From Desulfobacteraceae bacterium (GTDB taxonomy: Bacteria; Desulfobacterota; DSM-4660; Desulfatiglandales; Desulfatiglandaceae), in contig JAUUVE010000177.1 of NCBI GenBank assembly GCA_030589715.1, positions 1-5,495 of the forward strand: a stretch of DNA of 5,495 bases, read 5' to 3'. The translations under genes and the position numbers were made by a program. Positions 1 through 5,406 of the stretch are shown here, one piece after another (within the stretch, counting starts at the first letter, position 1; each line of letters opens with the position of its first letter). The notes beneath the pieces were generated by a model. That model was not told the DNA's origin, ran no database searches, and saw only the letters and a list, made by a program, of their open reading frames with translations.

Positions 1-116
1 CAGGTGCCCTGTGCTGGTTTGTCAATGGTACTATATGTGAGGGTGTGGTTAACGAAAACTGGAAAGAAAAAATGAAGATGTGCCGTTCGTGCAATGTTTT
101 TGCCTCTCAAATATAG
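1..116 (+). CDS. C-terminal end of an upstream protein with a Cys-rich CW/CxxC tail (partial)
   Basis: The frame beginning at base 3 is open from the window edge to a TAG stop at 114-116 and gives 37 residues. The peptide has a CW pair, a third position pattern C-x7-C, a run of charged residues, and then C-x2-C followed by N-V-F at the end. This spacing resembles the short Cys-rich tail (two-CW type) that I recall at the ends of some signalling proteins in Desulfobacterota and Firmicutes, where it may bind a metal. The family call is from memory of the pattern and is tentative. No start codon is visible, so the rest of the protein lies upstream. A 169-base gap with no clear terminator separates it from the next gene, so it may or may not belong to the same transcript. 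Confidence 0.6.
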   Translation, partial: GALCWFVNGTICEGVVNENWKEKMKMCRSCNVFASQI

Positions 117-142
117 ATATTGAGCGATCATCCCAAGTCTAA

Positions 143-168
143 TTGGAAATAGTATTCCAACATTCCAA
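143..168. promoter_or_regulatory. Inverted repeat TTGGAA-N6-TTCCAA plus a repeated half-site; possible operator
   Basis: TTGGAA at 143-148 and TTCCAA at 155-160 form a perfect 6-bp dyad with a 6-base spacer. A second TTCCAA follows at 163-168, so ATTCCAA occurs twice, 8 bases apart. The cluster lies in the non-coding leader about 120 bases before the first large gene, where a transcription factor site would be expected. I could not identify convincing -35/-10 or -24/-12 promoter boxes beside it. The symmetry is seen in the sequence. The operator role is inference, and chance is possible in such an AT-rich stretch. Confidence 0.3.
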
Positions 169-173
169 ACTGG

Positions 174-265
174 GGACCCGCCTCTCCGAGCTGTAGGCTA
201 CGAGCCGGAAGCCGGAGGGTGGGGAGTCCGAAGGACAATTGTGAGCGAAGCGAACTAAGTTCGTT
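174..265 (+). other. Structured leader: nested and tandem potential hairpins
   Basis: This GC-rich stretch can fold extensively on paper. Bases 182-188 pair with 213-219 (7 bp, one G-U). After a 2x2 mismatch, 177-179 pair with 222-224, and 174-176 with 227-229 past a two-base bulge. GGCT 196-199 and AGCC 203-206 can form a hairpin inside this stem. GTCC 226-229 can instead pair with GGAC 233-236 around a GAA loop, which excludes the outermost base pairs of the long stem. A further hairpin pairs 249-255 with 259-265 around TAA, ending 20 bases before the ATG at 286. There is no T-run, so it is not a standard intrinsic terminator. It could be a regulatory leader RNA, a small RNA or a dispersed repeat. 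I do not recognise a known riboswitch class. Confidence 0.35.
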
Positions 266-285
266 ACCAGATAGGAAAACCCATT

Positions 286-2406
286 ATGCTATTTAAAGCA
301 AGCTTGTATATCGCGCTTGCAATTTTTGTTTTCGGTCTATTCTATAAGATATCCAATTGGTTCCGGTACGGCCTTGATGGAGATGTTGGAAGGCTTAGAA
401 CTACGAAGAGGGTCTCTGCGGCCCTAAAGGGAATCTTTCTGACAGTATTTAGCGTACAGATCCTTTCCCTTTTAAAGGTCTTTGTCACTGATGTACTTCT
501 TCAGCTCCGGGTATATAAGGAGAGCCGCCTCCGGTGGACCATGCATATGTGTATGTATTGGGGATTTATGCTGTTGCTCCTCATGCATGCCCTGGAGAAA
601 TTTACAAGTTCTCTCCTATTTACAGATTATTATTCCACACTAAACCCCTTCTTATTTCTCAGAAATATCTTCGCCGCCATTGTGATCATAGGTTTAGGCA
701 TTGCGGTCTACCGGCGGTTTGTCTTGAAAGTGCCGCGTCTTATCACTAATGCCGTGGATATTTACGCTATGGTGATTGTTGCCGTTATTATGCTCTCCGG
801 GATTGTTTTGGAGGGAACAAAAATCGTATCGTACAACCGGTATAAGATTATGGTTGAAGAGTATGCGGATTCTGACGATGAGCAGGAACTGAGATCCTTA
901 GAGAGCTACTGGGTAAAGAAGTTTGGGGTTGTTTCCCCCAACCTAAAGGGGCCGTTTGATAAAAAGAGTCTGGCGCAGGGCAAGGAGTTAAATGACATGA
1001 GTTGCGCTGCCTGCCATTCCAGGCCACAGTGGGCCTTTATGAGCTACGGAGTGGCCAAGGCGATCAAGCCGGTTGCCGTGGGATTGGATCAGGCTGGCTT
1101 TCCAAATTCGCTCTGGTATATTCACTTCCTGGCCTGCTTTATCGGTCTGGCTTATCTGCCCTTTAGTAAGATGTTTCATATCATCGCCAGCCCGTTGAGC
1201 CTTCTTACCAACGCGGTTGCGGACAAAGAGAGATTTGACCCGGCCAATATTGCCACCAAAAGGGTGATGGAACTGGATGCCTGTTCTCGATGCAGGACCT
1301 GCAGTCTGTGGTGCTCAATTGCAGTATCCATGGAGACCATTGATAACGAAAATATCCTCCCGTCTGAACGGATCGAATCATTGAAATCCCTCGTGGCCAA
1401 GAAGAAAATGGGTGATTCCCAGCTTGTGGAAGTTTGGAAGGGCACTTACCGGTGCACGCTTTGCGGCAGATGTAAAGAGGTCTGCCCTGTCAACATTGGT
1501 CTCAGGGATCTGTGGAAAGGTATGAGAGAACATCTGGTCCAAAAGGGCCTCCACCCCCCGATCCTTCAGATCGTTCAAGAAGCTGTGGCCAACGAACATA
1601 ACCCCTTGGATTATGACAATGAAGAACGGGCCATGTGGGTGGAATTTATGGATGACCCCCCGGATGACCAGTTTCAGAGAGAAAAGGCAGAAGTGGCTTA
1701 CTTTATCGGTTGTGTCTCTTCTTTTTCACCGGCGGTCCAAAAAATCCCTGAGGAATTTTGTCAAATTCTGAGCAAGGCAGATGTGGACTTTACCATCCTG
1801 GGAGAAAAGGAATGGTGCTGCGGGTTTCCTATGTTGTCAGCAGGGATACGCGAAGGGGCAAAGGAGCTCAAAGAACATAATATCAATGCCATACGGGAAC
1901 TAGGGGCCAAGACCATAGTATTTTCATGCCCGTCCTGTTTTCACACCTGGTCCCATGAATACGCCGCGGATATAAATGATGTTAGGCTTGTGCATGCTAC
2001 CCAGTTTTTGGAGGAGTTGATAGACACGGGTAGAATTGAGTTTACCAATGACCTCACCGCAACCGTCACCTACCACGACCCATGTGATCTGGGTCGTGCC
2101 TCAGGGGTTTATGGGGCCCCGCGCAGGGTAATTCAAAGCATACCTGGGTTGAGACTTGTGGAACTCCCTGAGAGCGACAGAAAATCGCTCTGTTGTGGTG
2201 GTGGCGGAGACGTTGAGATGTACGACAGTGAGTTGACGGGGAAGGTGGCGGCAAAAAGGGTGGGGCAGATCCGTGATTTAGGTGCGGAAATTTGCGCTAC
2301 CGCTTGTCAACAGTGTGTTCGTACATTAACCACTGGGGTGAGAAATATTGATGCGGAGGTGGAGGTCCTGGATGTCATACAACTGGTATGGCGATCCATG
2401 TCCTGA
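286..2406 (+). CDS. Membrane-bound cytochrome b / HdrD-like iron-sulfur oxidoreductase with a c-type haem motif
   Basis: This 706-residue protein fuses an N-terminal NarI/DsrM-like cytochrome b module to a C-terminal HdrD/DsrK-like module. Likely membrane spans are at about 6-20, 86-104, 122-142, 155-176 and 275-296. Residues 49-70 are probably an amphipathic helix, as in NarI. H87, H101, H280 and H298 are candidate ligands of two b haems, and the 18-residue gap between the last two matches NarI. The loop at 178-274 carries CAACH (C240, C243, H244), a c-type haem site. Positive-inside reasoning puts this loop in the periplasm and the C-terminus in the cytoplasm. Two [4Fe-4S] motifs follow: C333/C336/C339/C343, with Ser instead of Pro after the last Cys, and C390/C393/C396/C400-P. 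Two complete CCG domains follow: C476, C511-C512, C548/C551 and C600, C636-C637, C674/C677. Such domains bind non-cubane clusters in Hdr. EMO (ETF:quinone oxidoreductase) and fused DsrMK-like proteins share this layout. The electron partner is unknown. Only a weak RBS (AGGAA, 273-277) precedes the start. Confidence 0.9.
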   Translation: MLFKASLYIALAIFVFGLFYKISNWFRYGLDGDVGRLRTTKRVSAALKGIFLTVFSVQILSLLKVFVTDVLLQLRVYKESRLRWTMHMCMYWGFMLLLLMHALEKFTSSLLFTDYYSTLNPFLFLRNIFAAIVIIGLGIAVYRRFVLKVPRLITNAVDIYAMVIVAVIMLSGIVLEGTKIVSYNRYKIMVEEYADSDDEQELRSLESYWVKKFGVVSPNLKGPFDKKSLAQGKELNDMSCAACHSRPQWAFMSYGVAKAIKPVAVGLDQAGFPNSLWYIHFLACFIGLAYLPFSKMFHIIASPLSLLTNAVADKERFDPANIATKRVMELDACSRCRTCSLWCSIAVSMETIDNENILPSERIESLKSLVAKKKMGDSQLVEVWKGTYRCTLCGRCKEVCPVNIGLRDLWKGMREHLVQKGLHPPILQIVQEAVANEHNPLDYDNEERAMWVEFMDDPPDDQFQREKAEVAYFIGCVSSFSPAVQKIPEEFCQILSKADVDFTILGEKEWCCGFPMLSAGIREGAKELKEHNINAIRELGAKTIVFSCPSCFHTWSHEYAADINDVRLVHATQFLEELIDTGRIEFTNDLTATVTYHDPCDLGRASGVYGAPRRVIQSIPGLRLVELPESDRKSLCCGGGGDVEMYDSELTGKVAAKRVGQIRDLGAEICATACQQCVRTLTTGVRNIDAEVEVLDVIQLVWRSMS

Positions 2407-2454
2407 TTTGAGAAATAAAAAAACCATTTTGGAAAGGAGGTTTGAAGGAATTAT

Positions 2455-2502
2455 ATGTGGTATGGGGAGGTAAGCATTAACCAAAACTCACATTTTTTAT
2501 AG
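2455..2502 (+). CDS. Possible 15-codon mini-ORF ahead of tusA
   Basis: An ATG at 2455 opens a 15-residue frame (MWYGEVSINQNSHFL) that ends at TAG 2500-2502. It is preceded by GAAAGGAGGT at 2432-2441, which is 14 bases from the ATG and rather far, and by GAAGGA at 2444-2449, which is 5 bases away. The same ten bases GAAAGGAGGT recur at 2502-2511 as the tusA ribosome binding site, and the mini-ORF stop overlaps that second copy. Ribosomes ending here would therefore be released on top of the tusA site, which would suit translational coupling. The peptide resembles nothing I know. It could also be a chance frame beside a duplicated RBS. Confidence 0.25.
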   Translation: MWYGEVSINQNSHFL

Positions 2503-2519
2503 AAAGGAGGTGTTAGAAG

Positions 2520-2768
2520 ATGAGCCTAGAGGACGTCAAACCCGATGTCACCGCCGATCTCACCGGCAAGACTTGTCCCTATACGGTTATGGGCGCAAGG
2601 GATGCACTAAAGCCTTTAGGGAAAGGGCAGGTTTTGGAGGTGTTTGTGGACTATCAACCTGCTGCCGACGAGTCCATTCCTAATTTTCTAAAAAAGAAGA
2701 ATTATCCGTTCCAGGTGTCGGAGGTGGATGCTGGCAAGTGGAGATTTGTTATTGAAAAGACCGATTAG
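2520..2768 (+). CDS. tusA: TusA family sulfur-carrier protein
   Basis: This 82-residue protein has the usual TusA/SirA-like length and fold pattern. The signature D-L-T-G-K-T-C-P lies at residues 13-20, with C19 as the expected persulfide-forming cysteine, followed by a helix (M24-L33), G-K-G-Q-V-L-E-V and the D-E-S-I-P-N-F segment (50-56). The usual CPxP motif reads C-P-Y-T, so its second proline is replaced by Thr. TusA proteins act in the cytoplasm, receiving sulfane sulfur and passing it to partners such as DsrEFH/TusBCD. The neighbouring DsrEFH genes and lipoyl carrier suggest a role in sulfur energy metabolism rather than tRNA thiolation. The start is supported by a strong AAAGGAGGTG at 2503-2512. 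The gene lies 113 bases after the membrane protein gene and 21 bases before the lipoyl carrier gene. Confidence 0.9.
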   Translation: MSLEDVKPDVTADLTGKTCPYTVMGARDALKPLGKGQVLEVFVDYQPAADESIPNFLKKKNYPFQVSEVDAGKWRFVIEKTD

Positions 2769-2789
2769 CGATACGGAGGGTCAATAGTT

Positions 2790-3236
2790 ATGGCAGAATT
2801 CAAGGGGATTAGTTTGCCGGATGATCTCTACTATGAACCCAAAGAACACATGTGGGCAAAAGTAGAGGGTAACCGGGTTCAGGTTGGTCTGGATGCCTTT
2901 GGGGTACAGGCTACCGGGGGTAACACTCAATATGTAAAAATGAAACCGGCAGGGTCGAAGGTGAAAAAATTGAAGCCTTTTGGATCCATTGAGGCAGGTA
3001 AATATATCGGACCTCTGAGGGCTCCTGTTGGGGGTGATATTGTAGAGATCAACCAGAAGGTAATTGACAACCCCACTTTGGTAAACACTGACCCCTTTGG
3101 CGAGGGATTCTTTCTGTTCATCGAACCATCCAATTTGGAGGAAGAACTCAAAGACCTGCTCAGTGGCGCGGACACTATTCAAAAGTGGCTTGAAGAGGAG
3201 TATGCAGCATATGCTGCCAAAGGGGTATTTGAGTGA
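2790..3236 (+). CDS. lbpA: GcvH-like lipoyl-carrier protein (LbpA type)
   Basis: This 148-residue protein has the GcvH/lipoyl-domain layout. The N-terminal part contains H-M-W-A-K-V and V-Q-V-G-L-D-A-F-G. The lipoylation loop reads G-S-I-E-A-G-K-Y-I (65-73), with K71 as the expected lipoyl lysine. It is followed by L-R-A-P-V-G-G-D-I-V-E-I-N (76-88) and V-N-T-D-P-F-G-E-G-F (98-107). GcvH is usually about 130 residues, so this protein has a longer acidic, helical C-terminal end (114-148). In sulfur oxidisers, lipoate-binding proteins (LbpA) related to GcvH work with the sHdr complex and carry sulfur intermediates on lipoate. TusA, DsrEFH and a lipoate ligase flank the gene, and no glycine-cleavage gene is present, so the LbpA reading is favoured over a glycine-cleavage H protein. 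The start has GGAGGG at 2775-2780, 9 bases upstream. Confidence 0.8.
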   Translation: MAEFKGISLPDDLYYEPKEHMWAKVEGNRVQVGLDAFGVQATGGNTQYVKMKPAGSKVKKLKPFGSIEAGKYIGPLRAPVGGDIVEINQKVIDNPTLVNTDPFGEGFFLFIEPSNLEEELKDLLSGADTIQKWLEEEYAAYAAKGVFE

Positions 3237-3281
3237 GAATAGGGCTCCAGGAGCAAAGAACAAAAACGGAGGTAATGTGTT

Positions 3282-3635
3282 ATGGCAAAAATGGCTATCA
3301 TGTTAACAGAAGGGCCGTGGCAGACGGAGAATTATGAGATCTTTGCTCGTCTGGCAGAGGCTGCCCTGGATAAGGGGCATGAAGTTGAGGGGTTCTGGTA
3401 TATCGATGCGGTCTACAACGCAATCAAACATCAGAAATTCCCGGAGGATGTACCCCTACCCGTAGAGAGAATGAAAAAGCTGGTGGAGAAGGGGGCCAAA
3501 ATTATTGCCTGTGGAATTTGTGTAAACGCCAGGGGTCTGGAAAGAGGGAAGGAATTTGTTGACGGAATTCGTGTTGGCGGATTACCGGATCTTGCGGACA
3601 TGGTCAGTGAGGCAGATACGTTTATTACACTCTAG
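3282..3635 (+). CDS. dsrE: DsrE-like (TusD-like) sulfur-transfer subunit
   Basis: This 117-residue protein of the DsrE/DsrF superfamily begins with a beta strand (M-A-I-M-L) and a helix rich in Ala and Leu (Y18-K31). The key segment I-I-A-C-G-I-C-V-N-A-R-G-L lies at 74-86. C77 lies 7 residues before the R-G pair, the same spacing as the active Cys of TusD/DsrE, so it is the likely persulfide carrier. C80 gives an extra C-x2-C pair. It is followed by DsrF- and DsrH-like genes in the classical dsrEFH order, which suggests a cytoplasmic heterohexamer that accepts sulfur from TusA. The start has CGGAGGT at 3267-3273, 8 bases upstream. An ATG at 3275 is in another frame. A stand-alone DsrE3-type protein is possible but less likely given the next two genes. 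Confidence 0.82.
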   Translation: MAKMAIMLTEGPWQTENYEIFARLAEAALDKGHEVEGFWYIDAVYNAIKHQKFPEDVPLPVERMKKLVEKGAKIIACGICVNARGLERGKEFVDGIRVGGLPDLADMVSEADTFITL

Positions 3636-3676
3636 CTGAGTCTCAAGGGCTCAACTGGTTTAAGGAGGAATTTCCA

Positions 3677-4027
3677 ATGGCGGAGAAAAAGGTCTTAATA
3701 AATATTTGCAGGGCACCTTTTGGGACCGTGTTCTATACAGAGGGCCTGAGGGCGGCAGTGGGGGTAAGTGCCGGGATCGATGAAAATATCCCTACGATTC
3801 TGTTCCAATCGGACGGGGTTTTTTATTGTCTAAAGGATGTGGACAGGACTGACGCCCTTGCCTATTTTGAGTCCTATAAGGGGATGGGTACAAAACTTTG
3901 CGCTGTCAAAGAGGATCTGGACGAGAGGGGTATAAGGGAAGCCGAATTGGCCGACGATATTACTGTGATCTCAAAAGAAAAGGCATTTGAGCTATTTCAG
4001 GAGAATGATTTCAATATGGACTTTTAG
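3677..4027 (+). CDS. dsrF: DsrF-like (TusC-like) sulfur-relay subunit
   Basis: This 116-residue protein is close to the usual 119 of TusC. The N-terminal strand is followed by R-A-P-F-G (12-16) and a helix with E-G-L-R-A-A (22-27), matching the R-x-P-[YF]-G and E-x-L-x-A pattern of DsrF/TusC. F-Q-S-D-G-V (43-48) corresponds to the family's D-G-V turn. L-C-A-V-K-E-D-L-D-E-R-G-I (74-86) is the last conserved block. Cys residues are at 11, 51 and 75. In DsrEFH and TusBCD this subunit is structural and partners the Cys-bearing DsrE. The strong site AAGGAGG (3662-3668) sits 8 bases before the ATG. The stop TAG (4025-4027) overlaps the ribosome binding site of the next gene, suggesting translational coupling. 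Confidence 0.85.
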   Translation: MAEKKVLINICRAPFGTVFYTEGLRAAVGVSAGIDENIPTILFQSDGVFYCLKDVDRTDALAYFESYKGMGTKLCAVKEDLDERGIREAELADDITVISKEKAFELFQENDFNMDF

Positions 4028-4038
4028 GAGGTAATCAT

Positions 4039-4299
4039 ATGCTCTATCTATGCGGAGACAAAATATTGGGAGCCGTGGGACTACAGTATGCCCAGATGGA
4101 TCCCGATGCTATAGTGGTCTTGATCAAGGACGGTGTGTACCTGGATATCCAGGCGGTTCAGGGCAAGAAGATATATGCCATTGACGAGGATGTTAAGAGG
4201 CGTGGAATGACAGGCCGCCTAAAGGACAAGACAGACATTATCGATTATGACGGGCTTGTGGATCTCGTTTTTGAAAACAAAGTGGCAAATTTTGTTTGA
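4039..4299 (+). CDS. dsrH: DsrH-like (TusB-like) sulfur-relay subunit
   Basis: This 86-residue protein is slightly shorter than TusB (95). The segments P-D-A-I-V-V-L-I-K-D-G-V-Y (22-34), K-K-I-Y-A-I-D-E-D-V-K-R-R-G (43-56) and I-I-D-Y-D-G-L-V-D-L (67-76) match the typical pattern of the family: D-x-V-x-L-x-x-D-G-V, then A-x-x-x-D-x-x-x-R-G, then the Y-D-x-F-V-x-L-like end. A single Cys lies near the N-terminus (C5). Together with the two genes before it, this completes a dsrEFH set. The RBS AGGAGGT (4026-4032) begins inside the stop codon of the DsrF-like gene. Its own stop TGA (4297-4299) overlaps an alternative TTG start of the ligase gene. Confidence 0.85.
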   Translation: MLYLCGDKILGAVGLQYAQMDPDAIVVLIKDGVYLDIQAVQGKKIYAIDEDVKRRGMTGRLKDKTDIIDYDGLVDLVFENKVANFV

Positions 4300-4328
4300 G
4301 ATGTTCAGGGTTATCTAGTGGTGGAGTG

Positions 4329-5390
4329 ATGGTCAGATTGCTTGATTTGGGTCACGTGTCCTACCTGCACTCTCAGACCATTTATCACGCCGTGGCCTAT
4401 TGTACCATTGAGGCATCACATGGCACGATTATCATCTTGAATCCAAGAGAGCCCTATGTTTGCTTTGGATACCATCAGGTACTGGAAAAGGAGATAGATG
4501 TTAAATACTGCCATGGGAAAGGGCTCCCTATCCTGAGAAGGGAGGTGGGGGGAGGCACAGTATATCTTGATGAAGACCAGTTGTTCTTCCAGTGTGTGTT
4601 TCCCAGTGGTAGCGTTCCCCTAAAGGTTGACGATCTCTATGAGCTGTTCTTGCGGCCTGCAGTGAATACCTATCGCAATCTCGGGTTAGATGCCCATTAT
4701 CGCCCACCCAATGACATCCAGATAGGTGATAAGAAAATATGTGGTACCGGGGCAGGAAGGATAGGGGATGCATCGGTAGTGGTGGGAAATATCATGTTTG
4801 ATTTCAATTTTAGGGAGATGTCCCGGGTGCTTCGTGTCCCATCCGAAGAGTTTAGAGAGAGGGTCTACGAAGGCATGCAGACCTATGTGACCACACTGCG
4901 CGCTGAGCTGGGCTATATCCCTGACAGAGAAGAAGTGAAAGAAGTATTGATCAGGGAATTTGAAGGGATGTTGGACGTCTCCCTCAAAAGAGGCCGCTTA
5001 ACACCTGATGAGCAACGGATGATGGCGACCATAGACAGTAGGTTCACCGATCCTGGGTGGCTCCATGAGGATGGTGGAAAGGTGAACGACTGGGTCAAGA
5101 TAACAACCGATGTAAAGGTAATGGAGTCAACATATAGATCATCCGGAGGCCCAATAAGGGTCTTCCTTCGATTGAAAAATGATACCATCGATGACATCGT
5201 GATTTCAGGTGAGTTCCCATTTCAATCGCAAGGGGATCTCAAAGGCCTGGAAGACCACCTTATCGGACAACCGGCTGACGCCGGTCCTTTGTTAAAAACG
5301 ATTGAGTCGTTCTATGTATCCAACGGCATACAATCTACGGGAATCAGGCCTGAGGATATGGTGCGGGCGATCATGGGAGAAAAGAACTAA
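4329..5390 (+). CDS. lplA: Lipoate-protein ligase A with C-terminal domain
   Basis: This 353-residue protein is close to the size of two-domain E. coli LplA (338). The catalytic part shows R-R-E-V-G-G-G-T-V-Y-L-D (70-81), the RRxxGGGxVxxD lipoate/ATP-binding signature. It is followed by N-D-I (128-130) and K-K-I-C-G (135-139), which carries the conserved lysine region, then G-N-I-M-F-D-F (153-159). Residues from about 260 to 350 match the accessory C-terminal domain (V-I-S-G-E-F at 291-296, L-E-D-H-L-I-G at 307-313). The enzyme should adenylate free lipoate and attach it to a lysine. The GcvH-like protein K71 in the same operon is the obvious substrate. sHdr loci also carry dedicated lipoate ligases. 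The start is uncertain. ATG 4329 suits the family's N-terminus but has only GGAG two bases upstream. TTG 4296 in the same frame overlaps the dsrH stop (TTGA) and would add 11 residues, and GTG 4326 is also possible. Confidence 0.88.
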   Translation: MVRLLDLGHVSYLHSQTIYHAVAYCTIEASHGTIIILNPREPYVCFGYHQVLEKEIDVKYCHGKGLPILRREVGGGTVYLDEDQLFFQCVFPSGSVPLKVDDLYELFLRPAVNTYRNLGLDAHYRPPNDIQIGDKKICGTGAGRIGDASVVVGNIMFDFNFREMSRVLRVPSEEFRERVYEGMQTYVTTLRAELGYIPDREEVKEVLIREFEGMLDVSLKRGRLTPDEQRMMATIDSRFTDPGWLHEDGGKVNDWVKITTDVKVMESTYRSSGGPIRVFLRLKNDTIDDIVISGEFPFQSQGDLKGLEDHLIGQPADAGPLLKTIESFYVSNGIQSTGIRPEDMVRAIMGEKN

Positions 5391-5406
5391 AGGGGGGATA
5401 TTTTAT

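Noticed and set aside
95..145. Sigma-70-like promoter boxes (TATAGA, TTGAGC)
   Set aside because: No pair of boxes has acceptable spacing. The AT-rich elements partly lie in the end of the upstream coding region.
2407..2440. Possible terminator after the membrane protein gene (AAAA...TTTT)
   Set aside because: Only a four-base A/T pairing is possible and no T-run follows a GC stem, so read-through into tusA is expected.
2790..3236. Genuine glycine-cleavage H protein
   Set aside because: No gcvT/gcvP is nearby, the protein is longer than usual, and it is embedded among sulfur-carrier genes. Not fully excluded.
2781..3263. Long 160-residue open frame on the minus strand
   Set aside because: It lies opposite the GcvH-like gene, which has clear lipoyl-domain motifs and a good RBS. 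The antisense product shows no recognisable pattern.
3097..3306. 69-residue plus-strand frame bridging lbpA and dsrE
   Set aside because: It overlaps the end of lbpA in another frame, lacks a convincing RBS and has the look of an out-of-frame translation.
3636..3660. Possible hairpin TGAG...CTCA between dsrE and dsrF
   Set aside because: The stem is only 4 bp with a 9-base loop and no T-tract. Too weak to call.
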